Assembly (NCBI GenBank): GCA_004764695.1
Contig: SMSO01000035.1
Span: 1,672,001 to 1,736,000, forward strand
Reading direction: 5' to 3'
Source of the DNA: Schizochytrium sp. TIO01
Lineage: Eukaryota; Sar; Bigyra; Thraustochytrida; Thraustochytriidae
DNA length: 64,000 nucleotides
Within the stretch, counting starts at the first letter, position 1, and every line of letters begins with the position of its first letter. The translations under genes and the position numbers were made by a program. Positions 22,608 through 32,783 of the stretch are shown in pieces. Below the pieces are notes generated by a model. It had not been told where the DNA came from. It made no database searches and worked only from the letters and a program-made list of their open reading frames with translations.

Positions 22608-23329
22608 TTTGCTATCAAGTTCTGTCTGACTTCTCAACTTGGCTCTAATTCTAGTCAAATGTTGGTCTTTATCGCTTCAAATAGCCTCGTGATGCAATCA
22701 GTTGGCTGCCCTTGTCAGCATGCCCTCACCTGCTGCTACAACGGGATGACCTCCGTAATTGTAAAACTGCTGCACCCCGAAGTTTCTTCCCAGCTCGCCT
22801 CTGTTGACGAGCCACGTCTACTACCCTGTAAGTCTTCGCCGGTATCTCACCTCTTCTTTAAAGACTATTTCAGCCTGTACGAATACTGTTGCAAAAGCCT
22901 ATTCAGTGCCAGAATAGCAATGTATGAAGCAGCTCCAACATAAGCAACAGCATTAGAAACAGGAGGAGAAGTAGAAGCAGAACTTTTCCTTCGCTCTACT
23001 TCTCCTACAATTCCTAAACACCTCTCGTCGCACACTCTCAAAGTCAGGGCACGTGCCCGCGGGATGAACGGACAAATACAGGCGCTGGTTTGCGCCGAAG
23101 TTCTGCAATCCCTAGTCTTTGGGGCACTATTGGAAGGTGTAGCAACGTTTAACCACCCAATCGAGGGCGCAGAAGAGACAAGGCGAGAGCAGGGGGGTAG
23201 GATCCGAAGGCGCGGAAGGAAGGGGATGGGGGGCATAGGAGAATAAGGCGCAGGCGACAGAAGTGGCCAGACAGACCGCAGACGGAGACTTGTTGACGCC
23301 GTAGCAGCCGACGCACGCAGCTAGCCACC
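22608..23329. promoter_or_regulatory. Divergent intergenic region between DRC10-like gene and RPS21
   Basis: A 722-nt interval between two divergently transcribed start codons, so it must contain both promoters and leaders. The RPS21-proximal half is purine-rich and GC-rich (about 23150-23240, many GGGG and GAAGG runs). I recognise no specific transcription-factor site. Confidence 0.4.
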
Positions 23330-24170
23330 ATGCAGAACGACGCCGGTGATAACGTGGACCTCTACATCCCGCGCAAGTGGTACGTGCCCTCGCCCTGACA
23401 CCTTTTCACTTTGGATCTGCCGCATGCGGCCCATGTGGATGCATCATGAGGACCATCGCCCGCCCAGCCAGCCACAGACGGCCCCTGCTTTTTAATACGC
23501 AGAGGTACTTCTTCATAGAATTGAGACGTTTGAGCTAGAAGGGCGAAAGATTTCTTGAGGTGACTTTAGACGGAGGCGCAGATGATTCGCGAGGAGAGTT
23601 TTGCAAGGCTAGGCGGTGGTTGGCACCAGCCCGGTCGCAACGTTTAACTTGCTCAACTCTTACGGCGTGAAAATACTGGCCCAAAGAAATCTTTTCGATG
23701 TGGATGATGGTCCAGAATGAATGACTCCCGTGGAGAAGAAATAAAGATGAATTATGCGGAAGGTGAATAAAGTTTTGACTCTCAAGAATGGGAATTGGAA
23801 ACACTAACGAATGACTGCTTTGTTTATATACTCGCTTACTTTGATCTATTGGCGCTGCATCGATTGTGTCCTATGGATTAACTTTCCTTTGCTCTGCTTC
23901 ATTGTGTACCAAATATTATGATTTGGTTTGAATCAATTGTGTACTTTGTATGTGGAACAATCTGGTGAGAACACTCATAGCTCGTGGACCAAGAGGCTGA
24001 TCACCTCCCAGGACAAGGGCTCCGTTCAGATCAACGTTGGCCACGTGGACCCAGAGACCGGCCTCTACACCGGCAAGTTCACCCCCGTTGCTCTCAGCGG
24101 CTTCATTCGCTCCAAGGGCGAGGGCGACTTGGCCCTCACCACCCTTGCATCCAAGATCCAGGAGGAATAA
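23330..24170 (+). CDS. RPS21: 40S ribosomal protein S21 (eS21), two exons
   Basis: Exon 1 (23330-23379) and exon 2 (23981-24170) join to give a 79-residue protein, close to the usual 81-87. Exon 1 encodes the diagnostic N-terminus MQNDAGDNVDLYIPRK. The donor GTACGT at 23380 and the acceptor ending CTCATAG at 23980 are canonical, and splicing in phase 2 rebuilds the Cys codon that other eS21 proteins have after PRK. Exon 2 carries the rest of the domain (VQINVGHVDPETGLYTGKF, then GFIRSKGEGD). eS21 is a small-subunit protein needed for late 18S rRNA maturation. This is the only gene here with an intron I can prove. A short first exon followed by a long intron is common in ribosomal protein genes. 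Confidence 0.95.
23380..23980 (+). other. RPS21 intron (601 nt)
   Basis: A GT-AG intron interrupting codon 17 after its second base. It begins GTACGTGCC and ends ACTCATAG. It holds no convincing snoRNA signature that I could verify and only shadow open frames (for example 23535-23804 on the minus strand). Confidence 0.9.
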
Positions 24171-25688
24171 ATAGATTATTGCTCTGAGTATTTTGACGCT
24201 GCTGTCCTATTAATCATGCCGTAGGCAAACATTCTCTCGAGTAGCTTCATTCCATTCTTGGTAACGCGCAACTGTCCATCCTCCCTTCCTTATCTTGCTC
24301 GTTGTGCCTGTTTTGTCGCGTCCCTTGATGACTTTGTAATGGCAATGCTATGAAAGATATTCATTCTTGCAGAAACTTCGTGACAGACTTGAGACTTTTT
24401 ATTTGGCAACCACTTTTACACTTGAACTTTATCCTGTGCACTGTTTCATGCATGAAAGGTACTCCTTATTGGTGAAACAGTGTCTGATTAATTGTAATGA
24501 CACTGCCTTGGCTTACTGACGAGCGTCTGAAGGCTTTAGGCTACCTTGTACGAAGATCGTCATCACAGAAGGAATAAAACCTTCCTTGTTAGGTTGAACC
24601 TCCCATCAACAGAGCGACGCCTTTGCAGTCTATGGGTTTCTTTCTTCTTTGTATATTCAATGCGTGTGCTCCGACCTCAGAAGGATTTTTGAACTAAATT
24701 CTGTGTTAGCAGGTAATGTCACAGAAGTTTGAAAGCTAGTCAAAATGATTTTCACTTTATCGTCCTTAGATCTAGCTATCATGTCAAGATAGCTTCATAT
24801 GATCATCGCAACTGAAAGCGAAATCCAAAGAATGAATACGAACTTTTATGGTGTGAAAATTCTCTCGTACGTAAAATTTTGAATGTAGTAGGGTAGAAAA
24901 TAAAGTCAATCGCAAATATCAGGCGCAAAAAATATGAAAGGTCTGAAATGGATGTGTTTTACAAAATTTACTACGTGGTCAACCGGATTTAAGATTCATG
25001 AACCCTAAGCAACGAAATTATAGCATTGCCAAGCTTGAATGATTTTGCTGAGACAAATATAATTTCAAGATGGACATGGAGAGACGACGTTGCCAGCATC
25101 CGCTGAAAATAAAACACAAAGTGATAATCTTAACCAAAAGAGAGGGGAGCGCACTACTCTCACTCAGTTGGGTATCACCTTGCCGTCAACTGAGCACAAC
25201 CTAATGCGTTGTGCTAGAATAAGCCTATTATAAGTCCTGAATGCACATGTCTCAAAAGAGCGCGTCAAGCAGGGCAAAATTGATGTGCCAAGGAGGCCAG
25301 GTGGGCCTAATCGCTGGAAGTCATGGTCTTTCAAATGAAGAAAGTAGATGGATAAGAAAGTGGGGGCGATGTATGAGGAACTAGGTCTCGTCTGGAAAAT
25401 GATGTTGAAGCGAATACCCTTGCCAAGATAGTGCGTAAATTTGAGCAAGCAAGCAAGCAAGCAAGCAAGCAAAGTACAGTATCATCTTGCACATAATCAC
25501 TACGAGGCATTGCTGCATTTGCAGAGATCGAAAATAACCATTTGCAAACTACAACCCAATTATCTGAGCAAGCCAATAAACACAATCGAGCTTTAACGAC
25601 TCAGTTATATGCACCCCAAAACCATGCTTCCCTAAACACATACTCTTGCTCTCCTCCGGGCAAATGTCATCTTCGAGAAAAGGCTTGT
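24171..25688. other. Intergenic, no supported gene
   Basis: About 1.5 kb between the convergent RPS21 and J-domain genes. It is AT-rich, with a GCAA tetranucleotide repeat at 25444-25472. No RNA gene or recognisable protein. Confidence 0.55.
25444..25472. repeat. GCAA tetranucleotide repeat
   Basis: About seven tandem GCAA/AAGC units downstream of the J-domain gene. Confidence 0.85.
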
Positions 25689-26210
25689 CTAAAACGATGC
25701 GGCAAATGCGAAGTACGCCCATGCCGCCACACCTACAAGCGGAATAGCTGCCTTGGCACCCATTGACACTGGGGAGGTAACCTTAACCTTGCGAGCCTGC
25801 TTGCGGAGGTCGCGCTCAGCCTGGTTCTTGGGCGTCTGGTTGAGCTTGGAGCGATAGAAGTGCTGGTTCTCGCGAATCATATAGTTCGAACTACGATTGA
25901 GCCCACCCGCCTCGGGCGAAGACCCCATGTGCGCGCCCCATGAGCTAGTATCAGCAGCTGCATTGGCAGCCCCCTTGGGCCCAGCGCTGGCACCAAGACC
26001 GTGCTCGCGGTCATACCGCGAGCGCTGTTGTTGGTCGCCTAGGACCTCCCAGGCCTCTAGCACACGAACAAAGTCCTTGGCGGAGTCCGACCGTTGGGAG
26101 ACATCAGGGTGGGTGTCGCGGGCCAGCTGCTTGTAGGCTTTCTTCACTTCCTCCGCGCTGGCATGTGCTTCCACACCCAAAACATCGTAGTGCGACCTGC
26201 CATCCCGCAT
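25689..26210 (-). CDS. J-domain (DnaJ/Hsp40) protein with C-terminal membrane anchor
   Basis: A 173-residue protein with an ATG start. Residues 7-68 form a J-domain (HYDVLGVEAHASAEEVKKAY), with the essential HPD tripeptide at 34-36, so it should stimulate an Hsp70 ATPase. There is no Gly/Phe region or zinc finger, making it a class C J-protein. A polar linker (about 75-150) is followed by a hydrophobic C-terminal segment (about 152-172: AIPLVGVAAWAYFAFAA) that could anchor it in a membrane tail-first, with the J-domain facing the cytosol. ER or mitochondrial outer membrane are both possible; no sorting signal decides it. Single exon, divergent from the ZSWIM7 gene. Confidence 0.88.
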   Translation of the reverse strand: MRDGRSHYDVLGVEAHASAEEVKKAYKQLARDTHPDVSQRSDSAKDFVRVLEAWEVLGDQQQRSRYDREHGLGASAGPKGAANAAADTSSWGAHMGSSPEAGGLNRSSNYMIRENQHFYRSKLNQTPKNQAERDLRKQARKVKVTSPVSMGAKAAIPLVGVAAWAYFAFAASF

Positions 26211-27126
26211 GGAGGAGTGAGGAAGAAAAGTTGGGGGAAAGGAACGAGGAAGAAAACCGAGAACAAGCCAGGAGCAAGCAGGAAAGGAGCGAAGAGAGTA
26301 GCGGCTGTCGAAAGTTCGTACGCACGTGAACCTCCGACAAGGGAGGTTGAGTTATTCAATTGACTGTATGTGATAAAATATAAATTACTCGATAGGAGGC
26401 TGAGCACTGTTGCTAACCCTACCGTGGTTAGAAACACAAAATTATGTAGCAAGGGAAACCACAAGCCAGATAACAGGCGAAGGACATGGTGCGATAGCAG
26501 ATATGTTAAAAGACGCCAACGAAGCTTGCTCAATTTCGACTGTGTAATCAATGAGAGTCCTTGCCAATTGCATTACCCTACATTACCCTACATTACCTTA
26601 CATTACCTTACATTACATTGCATTGAATTGCACTGCAATGCATTGCATTAATTGCATTGTGAGGAACTTGTCTACGGTCGGTAAAAAGAAGTCCTTTCTG
26701 AGGTAATCGAAACATACCGACGAAATGAAGTAGTGGTTTAGAGAAGACTTGAACGAGTTGTTTGCCATGTAGAGATGTACTGGGAGTGAATAACTCCGAT
26801 CGGAGAAGAGCGTAGGGTCCCCACACTGATGCAATGAAGAATATCTGGAACAAGCAGAACCCATTATACTAGGCCTGTAAATAGTAGTAATATATATAAT
26901 ACCTCAAGTTGGTTATGTAGAACCTACGTTGGTAGTAGGAGATTGAAGAAGAATCAACTGTGCAGATTACGACAATACGAAGAACGCGAAGAGCGAGGCC
27001 CTAAAGACCTGGGCAACGCAACAAAAGAATTCTGCTGGAATCTGACTCGAGACCTAGAAAAGCACGGAGACTCCTCGAAACAAAGAATAACAGGCGTTGA
27101 AATACGTAAAGACCGATCAAACAGCA
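26211..27126. promoter_or_regulatory. Divergent region between J-protein and SWIM-finger genes
   Basis: A 916-nt interval between divergent start codons that must carry both promoters. It contains a decaying 10-nt repeat array at 26571-26660 (described separately). Low-complexity open frames on both strands are not supported as genes. Confidence 0.4.
26571..26660. repeat. Decaying 10-bp tandem repeat (CATTACCCTA and derivatives)
   Basis: Nine units in exact 10-base register: two CATTACCCTA, two CATTACCTTA, then CATTACATTG, CATTGAATTG, CACTGCAATG, CATTGCATTA and ATTGCATTGT. The unit drifts steadily from a CATTACC form to a CATTG pentamer form. It lies in the divergent promoter interval. Confidence 0.85.
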
Positions 27127-27618
27127 ATGGAGATCGCCTCGAGACTACTTCGGGAGGCAGGACCGCGACTGCGAGAGCTGGAGGCTGCGGAAGACGCATT
27201 GCTCAAGTCAGAGTATGTATGCACCAGTAACGATCTAGATGAGGCACGAAAACGAAAAGTGCAGGCTGAAGAAAGTGTAATGGCGCTTGCATTAGCTTTG
27301 GATGCGGTGGTTGGACCGGGAATGATGGACAAAGCACTCACTCTGTGCAAAAACCCGGCGCAGGACCGCAATGGACCTCAAGGTGTTCGAAAATTTGTTT
27401 CGCAAGGGTCGAAAAGGGTTTGCTACCATGTTACAGGAGTGCAGGCCGTATATCTTTGCGTAGAAGGGTTTTGTAGCTGCAGAGATTTTGTTTCCAAGGT
27501 CGAGTCCTCTGAAATTCCGTTATGCAAACACCTCATTGCAGCAACGCTGGCGGACTCACTAGGGGTCGCGGAAGAGGTCTCTGTGTTGGATGATGAATTT
27601 CACACCAAGCTTTGCTAG
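27127..27618 (+). CDS. SWIM zinc-finger protein, ZSWIM7/SWS1-like
   Basis: A 163-residue protein from the ATG at 27127; the longer open frame starts at TTG. A SWIM finger of the form CxC...CxH is complete: Cys116, Cys118, Cys133 and His135 (FCSCRDF and PLCKHLIA). The size, the preceding hydrophobic strand (GVQAVYLCVEG) and the CKHLIAATLA continuation match ZSWIM7/SWS1. SWS1 pairs with the RAD51 paralogue SWSAP1 (Shu complex) to promote RAD51 filament assembly in homologous recombination and meiosis. The N-terminal half is helical and charged. Single exon. Its partner is not in this window. Another small SWIM protein is possible, but length and context favour SWS1. Confidence 0.82.
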   Translation: MEIASRLLREAGPRLRELEAAEDALLKSEYVCTSNDLDEARKRKVQAEESVMALALALDAVVGPGMMDKALTLCKNPAQDRNGPQGVRKFVSQGSKRVCYHVTGVQAVYLCVEGFCSCRDFVSKVESSEIPLCKHLIAATLADSLGVAEEVSVLDDEFHTKLC

Positions 27619-30197
27619 ATGTCTAGAGAATAAGTCGTTTGTACAATAAATGGAACACCAAATCCTGGTTTCTGTTCATCCGCGGAACCGTTGTCTGGAG
27701 ACTCAGGGAGAGGCCCTCTTTTTCAAAGTATTTATTTCTCAAAGATCTTGTATTCTTTTGAGGAGGACAGGCGCAAGAAAAAGAAAGATAAAAAAGAGAT
27801 AGAGTACGAGAACATTCTTACGAGGAACCGTTATATCATTGAGCATCTATCTCTATCCCGTACATTTACATTTTAATCTTCTAGCCGCGTGCACATCTAA
27901 AAATTAGCAGTATTATTAAAGATCCACTGTCATTCTCGTCAAATAAATTTACAAACTTTGACACTTCTTCTTGAAGACATGATTGTTTCTCAGTTCATAG
28001 CCGCAGGATCCTTCGAAGACGGTTTGGATTATTTTGTAGCTTTTGGAATTCTAAAAACGAGTTGTAAGCACTTGACTGAGAATCATATTGTGATATATTG
28101 GTGACCTCGTTTACTTCTAATTTGATTGTGTCAAAATATTGGAGACATTGCCTGTTCACTAAAACATCGCTTCTTAAAGTAGAAGTAGAAGTAGAAGTAG
28201 AAGTAGAAGTAGAAGTAGAAGTAGAAATTTTAAAACTCCACTCCTATTCAAGAGAGAAAATAATATGCGAAACAACAAAACGCTCTTCACAGAATACAGC
28301 TGGTCAAATGTATTGAAGCTTTGAGGACTGCAAAGCCCAACGTGTATGAGGAATTGGTTGCAAATTTAAAGAGGCCCGGTAGACTAATCGCATAGTACTA
28401 CAATTTTAATTTAATATCAGAATGACGCATGTCTCACATCAATCACACACATTTCTCTACCATACTTCCTTACGCAAAAATCTACCTATGCGAGAAATAA
28501 ATTGAAACGTACTTTTTAAAATTATAGTCTATAATCACTAATAGTGCTGATTGCCGTGCAACCAAGCTTTCTACCTACCAGCAGTGACATCTAAAAGAAA
28601 AGGAACAGGAATCACTGTACCTTTTAGAGATTTGAGTAGCGCACCAGGCTCTTAATCATAACTCCCATCAGATACAGTTCAAAAGGTGCTTTGATTGTGG
28701 GAATGTCGCGATCTTTATCGACTCAAGATGAAAAGCAATCATACTTATGTTGAAACATACACGATAAAGCAAAGAAATTGAAAATCCCGAGACTATTCTG
28801 CATTTGCGCGCTTATTCGTGGATGCTTATCCCACCCACCAAAAAACCACCAGTAGTAGGATCTATGTGCTCTTTGAAAACAAAGATCAGGCTCCTAGGCG
28901 TAGCATAGAATTGTTGATGGTCGCGACTCGGTACCTTCTTCATAAACCTATCCTGAAATATGATACACTGAATTCTGAAAAAGCGCCCCTGAAGGAGCCT
29001 GGTTTGAGCACTACCCTACCGAATTGGCCAGCAATTCAAGCGCTTCATGAATCGATCCCTCCCCCCTAACTCCCCAAAAGGAAAGATTTCAAGCCCTGTC
29101 GAGCAGAGACCTGCTTGAGCTCAAGCTTACAATATAGCACAGGTTTCTATCTCACAAGCTTCCCCAAATATCGAAGCCTCAGGTTTACTGGTTTCCTAAA
29201 ATTCTTCAAGGGTGTGTGCATCCTTGAAAGTTTCGCTATTAATTCCCAATGGGGTGTGCATAAAGTGCATCATCCCCCTCAAGTCGGAGCATGGTCCTTC
29301 TCGTGTTCCAGATAGACAGACCTTCTCCTCAAGTGATGTGATAATCAAGAGCAAGAAAGCAAGCAAGACTGACCTCTGGAAATCCAACCAAGTCATGATC
29401 AGGTACCTCGCTACCCACAGAATCGTTTTTTCAAGAAAGGAGGAACTCGAAAGGAGTAAGCCAAGATGGCGGACTCGACCAATTTTTAATTCTGCGTCAA
29501 CGAGACGTGACCATCACGGCAGACTTTTGTGCATCAGAAATGCACACAACAACTTGTTGAACATATATTTGCGTTGCAACTAAACGCAAAGTGAGACGCG
29601 AACCGTCGCTTGGACCCCTGAGAGGCTTGGAGTGGAACTGGAGCTTGGGCAATCATTGAGAAAGTAAAGCAAGTAGGTACATATATAAGCCAGATTAAGT
29701 AAGTAGGTAGGTCAGAAGAGCTACCTAGATAGCACCAGTTCAGTTCCAAATATGTAGCTACTACATAGGTAGCTAGCTGGGTAGGCCTTGATAGTAGCCA
29801 GCTAGTCAGGCAGGCTCAGGCGGTAGAATCATGCTGATTCCTTGGAATTCGACGATGCACTTACTTTCTGGGAAGTTACTTAATTAGCTGATTAGTTAGT
29901 CATGAGGTTGTGTAGTACATTTCCGATGCTTTATGCTTTTGGTGCGGAAAGGCGCAAGTCTCCAGGCTCCTTAGGAAGGGATTCGCTCAGTATAAACTTG
30001 AAGATGCTTGGTAAAATAACGTCACTGGGTATACACGTGAAACCTAGACAATCCTACTGTTGAGGGAGTACTAGCACTTACCTACCCACGTAGTGAGCCT
30101 GACTTCTATTTGAAATGTATGTTGTAGTAGCAAATCCAGAACAGCAGCCCTGCATAGATCAGAGCTGTGCAGTATTGAAGCAGATTGGGCAATTATC
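27619..30197. other. Intergenic, no supported gene
   Basis: About 2.6 kb, AT-rich, with the GTAGAA hexamer array at 28177-28226 and GTAGGTAG-type tetramer runs at 29670-29790. Open frames such as 28818-29069 and 29212-29583 lack an ATG start or any similarity that I recognise. The last few hundred bases lie upstream of the first protease gene. Confidence 0.5.
28177..28226. repeat. GTAGAA hexanucleotide repeat
   Basis: About eight perfect tandem copies of GTAGAA. In one frame it reads as an alternating Glu-Val string, which is an artefact of the repeat and not evidence for a gene. Confidence 0.9.
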
Positions 30198-31691
30198 ATG
30201 AAGTGCACAAATGCACTAGCGCTAGTTGCACTTCTCGTGCAAACAAGTTTCTTTTTTGAGCCTGTACAGAGTGTAACCACAGATACTGATATTTATCTCT
30301 CATTATTGATTGTAGATGAGTCTACTGCTCAAACAAGGCTAACAACCGAGGGTTGCAATGCAACATCTTTGGTGGAGACCACCCTCGGATTAACGAGCAA
30401 TGCGCTTCAGCTCAAGGTTGCAAAGCTTGTCACAACATTGTCGACGCTCGGAATTGAGGCCTCAGACATCGAACTTAATGTTACAAACAGCGTGCTTGAT
30501 ACTACAAACTTGACCTCTTTGGGAACATTACGCTGGTGCATGTTCACACGAGCCTTGACAACCATTAGTAATCTTAACAGCGCTTCAGTTACGGGCACTG
30601 ACACGGCAAGCTTTGACACAAATCTTTTCAGCTTCTTAACTTCCGATGAGAAGAGCTCTTTCGCGGCCTTTAATCCTATCAACATTAGTTATGTCATTGG
30701 TGAAGTGCAGGGTGGACCTCCTACATCTGCTCCGACATCAGCACCAACTAAATCACCTACAGCAAATGCACCTTCGGGAACCCCAAGCCCTACGCACGCA
30801 CCGACTACAAAAGCTACTACAACTCCACCCCCCTCATTTTCTTGGGTTGGCTCCGCGGTTCCTCAAAAAGTGGAGAACCAAGGTCAATGTGGTGGTTGCT
30901 GGGCCTTTTCTGCTGCAGAAATGATTGGTGCCATGGCGTATATTCAGAATGATGATAAATCTTTCACATTGTCCCCGCAGCAATTGGTATCCTGTGATAC
31001 AGACTCTAATGTAAACTCTGGATGCAACGGTGGTAATTACGAGTATGTTTGGGGCGGCTCGAGTGCCTATTCAAGTGATACCGCCCTTGCACTCGCTTCT
31101 AGTTATCCCTTTACAGATGCAACTACTGGAAGTACTTCCTCATGCAAATCAACCCTCGCAAGTGATGGTGTGACATATGCTAGTGGCAACAAGCGCATGG
31201 CAGATGTCATTACGACGAGCGGTATGTATGCAACAAGCACATTACTTCATGACACCCTGCTATCGCACCCCCTCTCGGTTGCAATTTATGTAACAGATTG
31301 CTTTTATAGCTACAGCAGCGGAGTCCTCATGGCAAGCCAATGCTCAGAGGCTATGCAAGCTTCTTCATGTAGTCTGAACCACGCAGTTCTCTTAGTAGGG
31401 TATGGAGGCATGGACACAGATACGCCATATTTTATCATCAAGAACTCTTGGGGAACATCTTGGGGTGAAAACGGGTATGCTCGTCTTGAGATGATTGACG
31501 ACAGCAATCTGAAAGACTCAAAGTGCCGCGGTATGCTTGGAGTTTCGATGATGGCTGCGTACCCTTCTCAAACCTCATTCGAGCAAATACCACCCACCAA
31601 TGCACCAGCGCCGTCAAATGCTATGTCAAACCCAGCATCACTTTTTCTCGCTTTGGCCTCAAGCTTTATAGCACTAGGCTGCTTTGCTTAA
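30198..31691 (+). CDS. Secreted/GPI-tail papain-family cysteine protease (paralogue 1)
   Basis: A 497-residue C1A-type peptidase with a signal peptide (about 1-26). A pro-region (about 27-170) contains EGC (51-53), RWCMF (112-116) and a DTNLFSFLTSDEK block (140-152); it lacks the ERFNIN spacing of the usual I29 inhibitor. A Pro/Thr/Ser linker with APT/SPT units (about 174-212) separates it from the catalytic domain (about 213-460). The catalytic set is complete: oxyanion Gln228, Cys234 in CGGCWAF, His395 in LNHAVLL, Asn416 in KNSWG. The C-terminus ends in a 17-19-residue hydrophobic stretch after small residues (SNAMSNPAS), resembling a GPI-attachment signal. Family knowledge: secreted or vacuolar endopeptidase activated by pro-region removal. 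Paralogue of 32784-34805. Confidence 0.9.
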   Translation: MKCTNALALVALLVQTSFFFEPVQSVTTDTDIYLSLLIVDESTAQTRLTTEGCNATSLVETTLGLTSNALQLKVAKLVTTLSTLGIEASDIELNVTNSVLDTTNLTSLGTLRWCMFTRALTTISNLNSASVTGTDTASFDTNLFSFLTSDEKSSFAAFNPINISYVIGEVQGGPPTSAPTSAPTKSPTANAPSGTPSPTHAPTTKATTTPPPSFSWVGSAVPQKVENQGQCGGCWAFSAAEMIGAMAYIQNDDKSFTLSPQQLVSCDTDSNVNSGCNGGNYEYVWGGSSAYSSDTALALASSYPFTDATTGSTSSCKSTLASDGVTYASGNKRMADVITTSGMYATSTLLHDTLLSHPLSVAIYVTDCFYSYSSGVLMASQCSEAMQASSCSLNHAVLLVGYGGMDTDTPYFIIKNSWGTSWGENGYARLEMIDDSNLKDSKCRGMLGVSMMAAYPSQTSFEQIPPTNAPAPSNAMSNPASLFLALASSFIALGCFA

Positions 31692-32783
31692 ACTAAACTT
31701 TAGCTCTTATTGTGATTTGCGTTATAATATTGCGGGGAAATCTAAAAGTTTCTCGCGTGTTGCTCATCTTATGCAGCTTATTTATTGGTTTATTGTTTTA
31801 TTGTTTAAACCAAGCTGCCAACTTCGTCTTCACGTCTTGTCCCCCTGGCTGGCTTTTCTATTGTGAAAAACCCTTTCCATCTTCTGGTTCCAATAGGCAG
31901 TCAAATTCTAAGCAACGCAATTCAAAACAGATTTGACTACATTGATGAATATTCTTTACTACATCCTGCACCTACTGTCATGCCAATATTATTAGAACTA
32001 CTCTCTAAAACCATCTTAAGTTGGTTATTTCGTATTCACTACCACTTGGTATGGCTAAAGCGTACAAGGTTGAGTTCATCTATTCATCAAATTTAAGCTA
32101 CACTTTTTTTGTATGTTTTGTTGTTATTACCTAATTAGAAGATTTGGGTTTTCTATCAAGGTTATGTAACATTTCTAATTTTAAAAACCCGCTCGTTTGG
32201 AATTAACTTTTGGAGCTTCAGACACTCCAACTCTGGACCATAACAAGCCTTCAACATGAAGGTGGTCAATTTAGTGGTCATTTTTGACCAAGGTTTAGTT
32301 CAATACCTGATGTAGCTCTTCAAGAGCCGCTGCAGTCCACTAGTGTTGATTGTCCCATTACTATGGAAATTTCTGCTGACTTTCAACTTTTTGTTGCGTG
32401 AGAATTGAGGATTAACGTTTAGCGGTGAAAGCCAGCTGTAAGGTTCTGTGTATCAGATGTTGGAGGGTTTGACCTTTTGGATCCCCCCCCCATGGAAACA
32501 GTACCCGAGACCCTTACAGAGCATTTCCACCTCTACATACCTAGCCCCATTTGATTACAAGTGCATCTGAAGTTACTCTATAAATCCAGGCTTCCTCCCC
32601 GGTACCCCTCACTTGCAGTCATGCAGGGACATATGAGAAAATGAGTGTTCTAGGCATGGGCCAGGATGTGAAAGCATGTATAGAACAGTGTAATAGTAGC
32701 CCTCTTATAATATAAACTGAATGAAGACAGAAAGCAAACCAGAAATCTGCGAGACGAATACTTTGCTTGGCCGCCCTTAAAAC
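31692..32783. other. Spacer between the two protease genes
   Basis: About 1.1 kb, AT-rich, without a recognised gene. It presumably contains the 3' end of the first protease transcript and the promoter of the second. A poly-C tract lies at about 32485-32493. Confidence 0.55.

Noticed and set aside
25444..25472. CRISPR-like short repeat array
   Set aside because: Units are contiguous tetramers without spacers, in a eukaryotic genome; all arrays of this kind here are microsatellites.
28098..28316. Glu-Val repeat protein
   Set aside because: Simply the GTAGAA hexamer translated; no flanking coding support.
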